The notes below the pieces were generated by a model that did not search any database, had not been told where the DNA came from, and saw only the letters and a program-made list of their open reading frames with translations. A stretch of DNA of 64,000 nt, from contig NZ_HG726020.1 of the NCBI RefSeq assembly GCF_000499785.1, positions 1,034,316 through 1,098,315 on the forward strand. The letters are read 5' to 3'. This DNA comes from Bacteroides neonati (GTDB taxonomy: Bacteria > Bacteroidota > Bacteroidia > Bacteroidales > Bacteroidaceae). The translations under genes and the position numbers were made by a program. Of the stretch, positions 47,003 through 55,919 are shown one piece after another. The first letter of the stretch is position 1. Every line of letters starts with the position of its first letter.

Positions 47003-48901
47003 ATGAAACTACACGAAATAGACTTTCTGATTATTTGCCTTTACCTGGCACTAATGATCGTCATCGGATTATTGCTCAAAAAGCGTGCAGCCCAAAACAT
47101 CGACTCTTATTTCCTGGGAGGCAAATCTTTGCCCTTTTATATGCTTGGGCTATCCAACGCATCGGGTATGTTTGACATTACAGGCACCATGCTCATGGTC
47201 TATTGGGCCTTTGCTTACGGATTCAAGAGTCTTTGGATTCCTTGGCTGTGGCCGGTATTCAATCAGATTTTCTTAATGGTTTACCTATCGGTATGGCTAC
47301 GCCGATCGAATGTACTAACCGGGGCAGAGTGGATTAAAACCCGCTTTGGCAAAGGCAAAGGAGCCTCTTTGTCGCATACCATTGTCATCATATTCGCTCT
47401 GTTGAGTGTGTTGGGATTTCTTAGTTACGGGTTTATCGGCATTGGCAAATTCATGGAAATATTTCTCCCTTGGGAGGTTGTTGCTCCTTTTGTACCGTTT
47501 GACGTACCTGCTGCTTACGTACCTCATTTTTATGGCATATTCTTTACAGCCATTGCAACGTTCTATGTTATGCTGGGTGGTATGCTTAGTATTGTATGGA
47601 CCGATGTGGTGCAGTTTCTCATTATGACCGTAGCCGGGGTCGTTATTGCCGTTATCGGTATGCAGTTGGTCGCTCCCGAAATGATACAAAGCTTTGTTCC
47701 GAGCGGTTGGGATTCTCCTTTTTTCGGGTGGACGCTCGAAATAGATTGGAGCCAACGCATGGGACTGTTGACCGAACGCATGGCCAATGAACCCTACAGC
47801 CTGATTACCATCTTCGTGATGATGTCTTTGTTGAAAGGAATCTTCATGAGCATGGCAGGTCCAGCCCCCAACTACGATATGCAGAAGATACTCTCTTGCA
47901 AATCGCCCAAGGAAGCTGCGCTGATGAGCGGATCGGTACCCGTTATTTTGCTTATCCCCCGCTATCTCATGATTATGGGCTTTGCCTTACTTGCTATTTA
48001 TTTCTTCAAAGAAGATGGCGGCATGGCACAAATGGCTACCACCCGTAGCGACTTTGAAACCATTCTTCCGCACCTGATTACCAAATATGTGCCAACCGGA
48101 TTGGCAGGGTTGCTACTTGCCGGATTGCTATCGGCATTCATGTCGACTTTCGCTTCGACGGTCAATGCCGCACCGGCTTATGTAGTCAATGACATCTATC
48201 TTAAATACATCAACCCGCAGGCAAGTATCAAGAAACAGATACGCGCCAGCTACCTCATATCGGTATTAGTGGTTATCATTAGTACCATAATGGGCTTCTT
48301 TCTGAAAGATATCAACGAGATATTTCAGTGGATTGTCGGCGCACTCTTCGGCGGATATATCGCTGCCAACGTGTTGAAATGGCATTGGTGGCGGTTCAAT
48401 GGCGAAGGGTATTTCTGGGGTATGACAGCCGGTGTTGTCGCTGCTATTGTAATGAAATTCACCGTTCCGGACGGATGGATACTCTATTTCTTCCCGGTAT
48501 TGTTTGCCATCTCTCTGGTCGGTTGTATTGCCGGCACATACTCGGCTCCTCCTACCGACGAAGAGACACTGATTCGCTTCTATGTTCGCGTACGTCCTTG
48601 GGGTTGGTGGAAGCCGATAGCGGATAAAGCCATTGCCCGGTATCCGCAAGTTGTACGCAACAAAAACTTCAAGCGCGATGCTTTCAATATCGTGATAGGT
48701 ATTATTTGGCAATGCTGCCTCACGATCATTCCGATGTATCTGGTTACTCGTGGTCAAATAGGTCTGTGCGCTTCGATTGCGCTATTAATCGCAACCTCAT
48801 TGATATTAAGGTATACCTGGTACAAGCCGCTTTGTCGGGAAGAGGTCGAGTACAATGAAGTAATGAAAGAAATTGGTTTCGACAAAAATAGTAAAGAATA
48901 A
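47003..48901 (+). CDS. Sodium:solute symporter (SSS family)
   Basis: Inner-membrane sodium-coupled uptake transporter, about 632 residues with some 14 helices. The start at 47003 (MKLHEIDFLI) places the first helix (DFLIICLYLALMIVIGLLL) correctly; an open frame back to 46922 overlaps the phosphorylase end. Family features: NIDSYFLGGKSLPFYMLGLSNASGMFDITGT (about 35-65) and LLAGLLSAFMSTFASTVNAAPAYVVNDIY (about 370), covering the sodium-site helix. It follows the phosphorylase by 58 bp and probably imports its disaccharide substrate. Related transporters carry sugars and uronates, so specificity is inferred from context only. Confidence 0.9.
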   Translation: MKLHEIDFLIICLYLALMIVIGLLLKKRAAQNIDSYFLGGKSLPFYMLGLSNASGMFDITGTMLMVYWAFAYGFKSLWIPWLWPVFNQIFLMVYLSVWLRRSNVLTGAEWIKTRFGKGKGASLSHTIVIIFALLSVLGFLSYGFIGIGKFMEIFLPWEVVAPFVPFDVPAAYVPHFYGIFFTAIATFYVMLGGMLSIVWTDVVQFLIMTVAGVVIAVIGMQLVAPEMIQSFVPSGWDSPFFGWTLEIDWSQRMGLLTERMANEPYSLITIFVMMSLLKGIFMSMAGPAPNYDMQKILSCKSPKEAALMSGSVPVILLIPRYLMIMGFALLAIYFFKEDGGMAQMATTRSDFETILPHLITKYVPTGLAGLLLAGLLSAFMSTFASTVNAAPAYVVNDIYLKYINPQASIKKQIRASYLISVLVVIISTIMGFFLKDINEIFQWIVGALFGGYIAANVLKWHWWRFNGEGYFWGMTAGVVAAIVMKFTVPDGWILYFFPVLFAISLVGCIAGTYSAPPTDEETLIRFYVRVRPWGWWKPIADKAIARYPQVVRNKNFKRDAFNIVIGIIWQCCLTIIPMYLVTRGQIGLCASIALLIATSLILRYTWYKPLCREEVEYNEVMKEIGFDKNSKE

Positions 48902-48966
48902 AAATACAAACAAATGTAATCCATCATCTGCTTGGGTTCGATCAATAAAAAAACAATCCTGCTAAT

Positions 48967-51765
48967 ATGAAAAAAGCAATCTTCGCCTTACTGTTTTCCT
49001 GTGGAGCTATCGCTGCACAAGCTGACGGCCTTATCAAACTGTCTGAAATGGATTTAGGTAAAGCCTATCAACAGTATGGTGGACTCAAAACAGGAACTTC
49101 AGTAACAGGCGAAGCACCCAGCATCGGTGGAGTTAAGCAAAATAACGTAATTGGGGTACATAGCAAAAGCCTCATCAAAATAGACCTTAAAGGCGATGCA
49201 ACTGATTTCAGCACCGGAATCGGGGTGGCTGATAGCCACATGGATTGTCAGGCAGCCAATATCATGACCATCCCATTGGCAGATGGCAAACGGGTATTCT
49301 ACAGCATTACCGATCAAAAGAAGAACTTTGTCGGTGTAGAGGGCGATCTCAACAAAGTGAGTATGGGCAGCGTTACTTTCCGTATTCTGGGCGATGGTAA
49401 GGAGTTGCTGAACCAACCGATGAAAGCCGGTGAGGCAATGAAAAATATTCACCTAAAACTGAATGGTATACAGATTCTCGAACTGGTAGTAGAGGATGGT
49501 GGCGACGGACCGAGTGGTGATTTTGCTCTATGGGTAGACCCCACATTCACCTATTTCGAAATTCCACCTACCACCGTTGAAGCAGATTATGTAGGCATTC
49601 CTCCCCAAATGGATACGCTACGCTGGAACTTCTTGAAGAATAAGATCGCCCGGCTACCCAACATCACCCTTCCTCTTAAAAGAGTCGACTTCGACTGGCT
49701 GATTACACCAAACAGTCATTCTGCAACTGTCTATCGGACATCCGACGAAAAGACGATCGTACTGAGCAACGGACTCATAGCGCGTACCTTTCGCATAACT
49801 CCCAACTTAGCTACTACCGACATGATTAATTTAATGACCGGTGAGAATATGCTACGGGCAGTAAGCAGTGAAGGGAGCCTGTGTTTAGACGGCAAAAGCT
49901 ATTCGTTAGGCGGGCTACAAGGACAACCCGAGCGCGGATATATTAAATCCGAATGGATCGAACACATGGCTCCGATACCCCACTCTTTTCTTATTGAAGA
50001 TTTTGAAATAACCCCACTGAAAGAAAGCATATCGTGGGCACGAAGTCGATGGGCACTTAATAAAGCGAAGCCAACCGGACAAACACTGACTTTCACTCTA
50101 CGCGGACAGAATGCATTGTCAAAAACAGTAGTTAAACTGCATTACGATCTGTATGATGCCATACCCACTCTACGAAAGCGGATGGAGGTTATCAACGAGA
50201 GCGACATTCCTTTTACTATTGATTCTTTCAAACTGGAATTATTGGCATTTGCCGAGCCTGAAAGCCCCGTGGGTGGTGATCCACAACTATTTATCAAACC
50301 CAATATTTGTATCGAAAGCAACTACGCCTTTGGCGGATTCAACGATAGAGAATCGGAACAGACCGAAAAATGGATAACGGATCCCGAATACACCTCGCAA
50401 TGCAATTATGCCATGCAAACGCCCTGTATACTGGAGGTATCTCCTAAAATAGGTCCCGATGTATTGGTAACCAAAACTGAGCCCTTTACATCGTTTGATG
50501 TGTATGAGATGCCTTATGACAGTGATGACCGCGAACGAAAAGGGTTGTTTAAACGCCGGATGTATAGCACCGTTGCTCCGTGGATAACGGAGAATCCGAT
50601 CTTTATGCATCTCACCAGCATAGACCCCCAGGTAGTAAAAACAGCGATTGATCAATGTGCCGAAGTTGGATATGAAATGCTTATTCTCAGCTTTGGCAGT
50701 GGAGTAAACATGGAGAGTACAAACCCCGAACACCTCAAAGCAATAAAGCAACTGGTCGACTACGCCAACCATAAAGGAATAGAACTGGGTGGTTACTCCC
50801 TTTTATCGAGCCGGTGGATCAGCGATGAGGTAGACGTGATTAACCCGAAGACCGGGAAGCGCGGCGGAATGATCTTTGGCAGCTCTCCTTGCCTATGCAG
50901 CGAATGGGGCAAGAACTACTTTGAGCAGATCAAAACATTCGCACAGCAAACAGGTTTCCGGGTTTTTGAACACGATGGTTCGTATCCGGGCAATCTTTGC
51001 GCATCGACCACCCATAAATACCACAACGGACTACAAGACTCTCAATGGAAGCAGTGGAAAAAAATTACCGATCTATATCGTTGGATGTGCGAAAACGGAA
51101 TCTACATCAACGTACCCGATTATTACTTCCTCAGCGGATCGACGAAAACCGGCATCGGATACCGTGAAGTGAACTGGTCTTTACCACGCGACCGCCAACT
51201 GATCCACGGACGTCAGGTCAATTACGCAGGCACATTCGACCGTCCTGCTTCTGCCTGCTGGACTTTTGTCCCGCTGGTCGAGTATCATGGAGGAGGCGAA
51301 GCGGCTACACTCGAACCTTTGAGCAAACACCTGGATAGCTATAAATTGCACATGATACAGAACTATGGTGCAGGCATTCAGGCCTGCTACCGGGGGCCTC
51401 GGTTGTATGACACCGACGCAACAAAACAGACCGTAAAAGAGGTTATAGATTGGTATAAGAAGTACCGCACGATTCTAAACAGCGACCTTATACACCTGCG
51501 CAAGGCCGATGGTCGCGACTGGGACGGGTTTATGCATGTCAACCCTGCGGGAGATGAAAAAGGGTTTGCGCTATTCTTCAATCCTACCGATGAGGAGATG
51601 AAACGAACCATCCACTTACCGCTTTACTATACGGGATTAACAGACAAAGCTGCTATCTCTTGCGAAGAGAGCAAAGCCAAAACCTACAAACTGAAGAGAG
51701 ATTATTCGGTAGAACTACCTGTCACGATCCCCGCCAATGGCTATGTGTGGTATGTGATTCGATAA
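48967..51765 (+). CDS. Exported NPCBM-domain glycosidase-like protein (alpha-galactosidase-like barrel)
   Basis: Predicted exported carbohydrate-active protein, 932 residues. Signal peptide about 1-20 (AIAAQA). An NPCBM/NEW2-like carbohydrate-binding domain covers about 20-200 (DFSTGIGVADSHMDCQA, VTFRILGDGKELLNQPMKAGE, LELVVEDGGDGPSGDFALW). A beta-sandwich and a TIM-barrel-like segment follow: EMLILSFGSGVNME (about 576), KGIELGGYSLLSSRW, VFEHDGSYPGNLCA (about 671) and NGIYINVPDYYF. Acidic residues in EHDGSYPG are candidate catalytic ones. The carboxy-terminal beta domain ends in PANGYVWYVIR. The resemblance is to clan GH-D/GH31-like alpha-glycosidases. Family and substrate are not firmly assigned. 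Confidence 0.72.
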   Translation: MKKAIFALLFSCGAIAAQADGLIKLSEMDLGKAYQQYGGLKTGTSVTGEAPSIGGVKQNNVIGVHSKSLIKIDLKGDATDFSTGIGVADSHMDCQAANIMTIPLADGKRVFYSITDQKKNFVGVEGDLNKVSMGSVTFRILGDGKELLNQPMKAGEAMKNIHLKLNGIQILELVVEDGGDGPSGDFALWVDPTFTYFEIPPTTVEADYVGIPPQMDTLRWNFLKNKIARLPNITLPLKRVDFDWLITPNSHSATVYRTSDEKTIVLSNGLIARTFRITPNLATTDMINLMTGENMLRAVSSEGSLCLDGKSYSLGGLQGQPERGYIKSEWIEHMAPIPHSFLIEDFEITPLKESISWARSRWALNKAKPTGQTLTFTLRGQNALSKTVVKLHYDLYDAIPTLRKRMEVINESDIPFTIDSFKLELLAFAEPESPVGGDPQLFIKPNICIESNYAFGGFNDRESEQTEKWITDPEYTSQCNYAMQTPCILEVSPKIGPDVLVTKTEPFTSFDVYEMPYDSDDRERKGLFKRRMYSTVAPWITENPIFMHLTSIDPQVVKTAIDQCAEVGYEMLILSFGSGVNMESTNPEHLKAIKQLVDYANHKGIELGGYSLLSSRWISDEVDVINPKTGKRGGMIFGSSPCLCSEWGKNYFEQIKTFAQQTGFRVFEHDGSYPGNLCASTTHKYHNGLQDSQWKQWKKITDLYRWMCENGIYINVPDYYFLSGSTKTGIGYREVNWSLPRDRQLIHGRQVNYAGTFDRPASACWTFVPLVEYHGGGEAATLEPLSKHLDSYKLHMIQNYGAGIQACYRGPRLYDTDATKQTVKEVIDWYKKYRTILNSDLIHLRKADGRDWDGFMHVNPAGDEKGFALFFNPTDEEMKRTIHLPLYYTGLTDKAAISCEESKAKTYKLKRDYSVELPVTIPANGYVWYVIR

Positions 51766-51848
51766 AAACAAAAAATTAACCGGGCACACACGATCGAGGT
51801 AACGTAAATAGTCTTATCTTTACAGAAGTAAACTTAAAGCCCGAACAG

Positions 51849-52844
51849 ATGATAAGCCCCATTTATCTCCCCAACCAAGAGCGATACAGTAGTGGTATGA
51901 AGTATCGCAGATGCGGTAAGAGCGGTATCCTGCTTCCCGAAATCTCTCTAGGACTATGGCATAACTTCGGAGACGTAGACACCTTTGCCAACTCGTTGCA
52001 AATGGCACATTATGCCTTTGATAACGGAATCACACACTTTGATCTGGCCAACAATTACGGTCCCTCCTTCGGATCGGCCGAAGAGACATTCGGACAGATC
52101 ATGAAGAAATCATTCATGCCTTACCGGGATGAATTGTTTATCTCCTCCAAGGCCGGACATGAGATGTGGGCAGGTCCTTACGGCGAATGGGGATCACGCA
52201 AGAACCTCATGGCAAGCCTCGACCAAAGTCTCAAACGAATGAATCTGGAGTATGTCGATATTTTCTATTCGCATCGGTACGATCCTAACACCCCTCTCGA
52301 GGAGACCTTACAGACACTTGTAGACATGGTTCGTCAAGGCAAGGCCTTGTATGTGGGTATCTCCAAATATCCCAAAGAAGCAGCTGCATTCGCCTATCAA
52401 TACCTTAAAGAGCGCGATGTGCACTGCTTACTTTATCAAGGCAAGTACAACCTGTTTAACCGCGAACCCGAAAAAGAGGGTATTTTGCAACAGGCCAAAG
52501 AGAGCGGAACCGGGTTTATTGCTTTCTCGCCATTGGCTCAGGGACTGCTGACCAACCGTTACTTACACGGCATCCCCGAAGATTCAAGAATAGCACGGGG
52601 AGGATTTTTGAAGAAAGAGCAGCTAACCGACGATACATTGAAGAAAATCAAAGCACTGAATGAAATTGCAGCGCAACGGGGACAGACATTGGCCGAAATG
52701 GCTTTGGCATGGGTGTTGAAAGACGATTTGGTCAGCTCCGTTATCATTGGTGCAAGCTCGGTAAACCAGTTGGCAGACAATCTGAAAGCGATTGAAAACA
52801 CCTCCTTCAGTACAGAAGAGATACGTTTAATCGAATCGGTATAA
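51849..52844 (+). CDS. yghZ: YghZ-like aldo/keto reductase (L-glyceraldehyde 3-phosphate reductase type)
   Basis: Cytosolic NADPH-dependent aldo/keto reductase, 331 residues. The amino terminus LPNQERYSSGMKYRRCGKSGILLPEISLGLWHNFG aligns by eye with E. coli YghZ, so the start at 51849 is kept over MKYRRCG at 51897. Catalytic tetrad positions: Asp in HFDLANNYG (the Tyr of NNYG four residues on), Lys in ISSKAGHEMW and His in FYSHRYDPN. The NADP site is in VIIGASSVNQLADNL. It is the last gene of the carbohydrate locus, 83 bp after the NPCBM protein. Whether it serves sugar catabolism or aldehyde detoxification is open. Confidence 0.92.
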   Translation: MISPIYLPNQERYSSGMKYRRCGKSGILLPEISLGLWHNFGDVDTFANSLQMAHYAFDNGITHFDLANNYGPSFGSAEETFGQIMKKSFMPYRDELFISSKAGHEMWAGPYGEWGSRKNLMASLDQSLKRMNLEYVDIFYSHRYDPNTPLEETLQTLVDMVRQGKALYVGISKYPKEAAAFAYQYLKERDVHCLLYQGKYNLFNREPEKEGILQQAKESGTGFIAFSPLAQGLLTNRYLHGIPEDSRIARGGFLKKEQLTDDTLKKIKALNEIAAQRGQTLAEMALAWVLKDDLVSSVIIGASSVNQLADNLKAIENTSFSTEEIRLIESV

Positions 52845-52903
52845 GATTCATTTGTTTATTTATTTCCCTTTCTCAACAGCTCTTCTATCTCTTACATAGC
52901 AAG

Positions 52904-52982
52904 AGTACGTACTTTATGCAGCAATCATATACTAGTTAATGGTGCATAGAGTACGTACTCTTACGGTCATAAAGTACGTACT
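52904..52982. repeat. Three AGTACGTACT palindromes downstream of the aldo/keto reductase
   Basis: AGTACGTACT occurs at 52904-52913, 52950-52959 (within perfect AGAGTACGTACTCT, 52948-52961) and 52973-52982. The spacings are 46 and 23 bp, one a multiple of the other. TTTTATTTG follows the third copy. They could be weak terminators or phased protein-binding sites. The stretch from 52845 to 53040 holds no gene. Confidence 0.7.
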
Positions 52983-53040
52983 CTTTTATTTGTTGAAAAT
53001 CAATCGATTACAACAGGAAAAGTATTAAGATAGAACTATA

Positions 53041-53286
53041 TCTTGTATATAAAAGTAACCTCAGCTTGTATGGCTGGTCGCGATGTCAGATTCCCCTTTA
53101 AGAGTTTCATTGTCAAATGTCCCGAATATGCAAAGCTTATTCATTATCTCATCATTACAAATAAAAACTCTTGAATGCTTATAGCCCCTTTACATCAAGA
53201 TCAGCACTTCCACACTCAATAAATACATCGAGTGCCAAAGCGATTACCTTTCCGTATTCTGAATTATTTAGTTGTCTAATATTCAT
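53041..53286 (-). pseudogene. Remnant of a GNAT-family acetyltransferase
   Basis: From ATG at 53286 the minus strand reads MNIRQLNNSEYGKVIALALDVFIECG and continues to VKGL, then stops at TAA (53179-53181) after 35 codons. Reading past the stop gives AFKSF; a one-base shift then restores ICNDEIMNKLCIFGTFDNETLKG, the expected continuation of a GNAT N-acetyltransferase. Further fragments resembling the next strand (SHTS, FYIQD) follow with another stop. It is thus broken by at least one nonsense change, one frameshift and loss of the acetyl-CoA-binding half. It starts 3 bp after the LspA-like gene. The GNAT assignment rests on resemblance recalled by eye. Confidence 0.55.
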
Positions 53287-53289
53287 GGT

Positions 53290-53838
53290 CTATTTTGTAA
53301 ACAACGACTTGATATATTGAACTATATCTTTTAGGCTCGTGTGATACTTTACTGCTATAATAGAAGTGCTAATGATCCACAATGCAACAAATATATTGAT
53401 ATACAAGTCTTTCAAATCACATACTACATTTAATGGCTTAAAGGAGATAAAATCAAGTACTCCATTTTTCCAAAATAGGATGCTGATATATGCGGATGCA
53501 AATCCTGCAGTTTGAAAAATTAAAGCTATGTCAAGAAGTCTATTCTGAGGATCTACTTTGTGGTAAAACTTATAGAGAATAATAAGTATAGCCCATATTA
53601 ATGAAAACATTGTTAGGTGAGCTACAACTCCCATATTCGCACCAAGTTTTCCTGTCCAATAGCTGTAGGTTGGATTAAAAATTGGCTTAAATTCTAATAA
53701 ATCGGGTGTAAACGTGTAGTTTGAATCCATAAATGAATGATACACGATTAGTTTTACTACCTGATCTGTAATAATCAGAAGAATAATCCAGAATATTATA
53801 TTACGCCTTTTCATAACTATACAGATTGTATCACTCAT
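53290..53838 (-). CDS. Signal-peptidase-II-like (LspA family) membrane protein
   Basis: Predicted inner-membrane protein of 182 residues with four hydrophobic segments. LspA-like blocks: DQVVKLIVYHSF (about 25), FNPTYSYW at the FNxGxxF position, and GVLDFISFKPLNVVCDLKDLYIN (about 126-148), which matches the two catalytic-aspartate blocks (D in LDF, N and D in LNVVCD). The second block has an altered spacing compared with FNVAD, so activity is uncertain. The start at 53838 overlaps the methyltransferase stop by 8 bp; MKRRNIIFW at 53814 is an alternative. It lies in an AT-rich, probably acquired cluster, hence unlikely to be the cell's main lspA. Confidence 0.65.
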   Translation of the reverse strand: MSDTICIVMKRRNIIFWIILLIITDQVVKLIVYHSFMDSNYTFTPDLLEFKPIFNPTYSYWTGKLGANMGVVAHLTMFSLIWAILIILYKFYHKVDPQNRLLDIALIFQTAGFASAYISILFWKNGVLDFISFKPLNVVCDLKDLYINIFVALWIISTSIIAVKYHTSLKDIVQYIKSLFTK

Positions 53839-54592
53839 TTATCGCTAAAACATATATCTGCTTCTCAGATTCATCGCTAAATGTCTCTTCATCAAAACCT
53901 CCAAACTTGTGAATAATATCGAAACCAACCTGTTTTAGATATGAATCTAGTTCTTGAGGAAAAAATAGTCTCATATCCAAATTCTGGATTGAATGAAACT
54001 CACCATTTATAAAATATTGCCATTCTATGCGATTGATTTGGGTTGTACTCTCATAACGCATAGTTTGCTTTATCAACACGTCTCGTCCATCGGCTGTTGT
54101 ATATTGGGCTATGACGGCTTGCTCCTTCTCGCTCTCCACAATATACCGGATATTGGGATTAAAGCAATCTAACAGAAATGAGCCCCCTTCTCGAAGATGA
54201 TTTTTAACGCACTCCAATACCTTAAACAGATCTTCATTCTGATATAAATGATGAATTGAATTAAATGGAATAAAGATAAGGTCGAACTTCTCTTGCAAAT
54301 CGAACGTTCTAATATCTGCTTCTATAAAATTAATCCCTAACCCTGTTTTAACAGCTTTCCTCCTTGCTTGTTCGAGCATTGAGGGGGTGTAATCTACTCC
54401 ACAAATATTATGTCCTTCCTGTGCTATTGGAATCGTCAGCCTACCCGTTCCACAGCACAGTTCAAGTATGCGAGCATCTCTATTTTTCGGTAGCCACTGT
54501 TTATAAAACAGCAGATCATCTGTGTGGGTGTTCATTCCATCATAGATACTCGCATCATAAATCAACTTGCCAACCTTATAGTCTATATTCAT
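53831..54592 (-). CDS. Class I SAM-dependent methyltransferase
   Basis: Cytosolic methyltransferase of 253 residues. Motif I is ILELCCGTGRLTIPIA (about 40-55), motif II GVDYTPSMLEQAR, motif IV FDLIFIPFNSIHHL (about 106), and post-motif REGGSFLLDCFNP (about 132). The carboxy-terminal part (YFINGEFHSIQNLDMRLFFPQELDSYLKQVGFD) resembles small-molecule or ubiquinone-type methyltransferases, but the substrate is unknown. Translationally coupled to the LspA-like gene. The coding sequence is visibly AT-richer than genes outside 52.9-55.7 kb. Confidence 0.88.
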   Translation of the reverse strand: MNIDYKVGKLIYDASIYDGMNTHTDDLLFYKQWLPKNRDARILELCCGTGRLTIPIAQEGHNICGVDYTPSMLEQARRKAVKTGLGINFIEADIRTFDLQEKFDLIFIPFNSIHHLYQNEDLFKVLECVKNHLREGGSFLLDCFNPNIRYIVESEKEQAVIAQYTTADGRDVLIKQTMRYESTTQINRIEWQYFINGEFHSIQNLDMRLFFPQELDSYLKQVGFDIIHKFGGFDEETFSDESEKQIYVLAINE

Positions 54593-54608
54593 TTTACTAT
54601 TTACATAA

Positions 54609-55022
54609 TTAGTCTATTCTATCTAATTCTATTGTAGCTATTTCTTCTTTATTGGGACTTGCCTCATTTTGTATGAGGGTTATATGATTTTTGGTATAAG
54701 ATTTAATTACCCAAGGGGCACCAGCAAGTTGAAAGGCAATATCATTAAATCTAATATATTTCCCCTCTATCGTATAAGTAATATCAAATTCTTCATAGTC
54801 TTGCCAATTCACTTTACCTTTTTTTGTATCTATGAATTGTATGCCTATACCTCTGTCTTTTATAGTCGTCCATGCACCACAATGTCCAGTACCACGCCAT
54901 GAAGTCTGATAAAGAGCTTCAGGGGTCAATTTATCTACATCTTCTTTGTCTTTATCACAGCTTATAAAGCTAATTGTTAGTAGGAATAGCATAAGTATTC
55001 CAAATAAACTTTTTGTTTTCAT
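54609..55022 (-). CDS. Small lipoprotein of unknown function
   Basis: 137 residues with a signal peptide and lipobox SFISC (Cys22), followed by a charged linker DKDKEDVDK. The mature part reads as alternating beta strands (YQTSWRGTGHCG, FDITYTIEGKYIRFND, HITLIQNEASPNKEEIATIELDRI), similar to lipocalin-like or DUF-type Bacteroidetes lipoproteins. No family named. It lies 16 bp upstream of the methyltransferase and 71 bp downstream of the Crp/Fnr regulator on the same strand. Confidence 0.7.
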   Translation of the reverse strand: MKTKSLFGILMLFLLTISFISCDKDKEDVDKLTPEALYQTSWRGTGHCGAWTTIKDRGIGIQFIDTKKGKVNWQDYEEFDITYTIEGKYIRFNDIAFQLAGAPWVIKSYTKNHITLIQNEASPNKEEIATIELDRID

Positions 55023-55093
55023 TTTACTATATTAAAATTTACAGCAAAAATAGCCTTGATAGATGAAAAAAGCCTTGAAGTATTTCAAGACTT

Positions 55094-55663
55094 TCATTTT
55101 TGTCGTAACTTTCTCCGTATATTACTTACAGTTTCAGGGGTCACACCAATAAAAGATGCTATTTCTTTGAGTGTAATATATTGGGGTAGATTCGGACAAC
55201 GTTTAAGTAATGAAATATAACGCTGCTCTGGGGTATCGCAATAAAAGCCAAGCAACCTTCCATACATTTCGATAAAAAGTTCTTCCGCTATTAATCTACC
55301 TAATCGTTGAGTATCCTTACTGATCTCCCAGTAATCATGCAAATCGTAAACCGATAATGAATGCACTTTGCTGTCTGTAACAGCTTGAACACTAATACAA
55401 GAATGAGAATTCTTTATTAATGCCGTATAATCACATACAAAATCATTCTGAAAACTATAACCGACTATATGTTCATCCCCATCACTCCCTATACGGGTAT
55501 ATCTAAATATTCCGCTTTCAATAAAACCAGAATATTTACTCAACTCGCCTTGCCGAATAAAATAATCCTTCTTTTTAATCTCAACAGGTTTTCCTTTCTC
55601 CAAACATAATGCTCGGATTTCTGAGAAATCAATCTCATTCAGATATTCATTGAAGTTTATCAT
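55094..55663 (-). CDS. Crp/Fnr-family transcriptional regulator
   Basis: 189 residues. The cyclic-nucleotide-binding-like beta roll covers about 25-120 (KKDYFIRQGELSKYSGFIESGIFRY, GDEHIVGYSFQNDFV). The helix-turn-helix is at the end: ITLKEIASFIGVTPETVSNIRRKLRQ. No FNR-type Cys cluster at the amino terminus is evident. It is the first gene of the AT-rich minus-strand cluster (lipoprotein, methyltransferase, LspA-like, GNAT remnant) and may control it. A TATCTTTG -7 element lies 22 bp before the ATG. Confidence 0.9.
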   Translation of the reverse strand: MINFNEYLNEIDFSEIRALCLEKGKPVEIKKKDYFIRQGELSKYSGFIESGIFRYTRIGSDGDEHIVGYSFQNDFVCDYTALIKNSHSCISVQAVTDSKVHSLSVYDLHDYWEISKDTQRLGRLIAEELFIEMYGRLLGFYCDTPEQRYISLLKRCPNLPQYITLKEIASFIGVTPETVSNIRRKLRQK

Positions 55664-55684
55664 ATCATAATCTACTTATATATA

Positions 55685-55692
55685 CAAAGATA
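55685..55692 (-). promoter_or_regulatory. Predicted -7 element of the Crp/Fnr gene
   Basis: TATCTTTG on the minus strand matches TAnnTTTG, with initiation near 55678 and a leader of about 15 nt. No -33 element was recognised, consistent with an activator-dependent or foreign promoter. The remainder of the gap to 55919 is AT-rich with no gene seen. Confidence 0.45.
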
Positions 55693-55919
55693 CTAAAATG
55701 ATAGTTGTGTGGGCTGATAATTGAGATTTAAAAAAGATATTTATAGGAAAGTTATTTGAAGCAATGGAAAAACATACAGAGGGCTAAAGCAGTTCGCTCG
55801 TTTCTTATCCATTCCCTATTTAAATTCTACGTTTCACAAAATACTAATAATCAGAATAATATTCTAAAATATTATAGTAGTTGCAAACATGAGCCAGACA
55901 TAACTCCCGGCACCATCGA

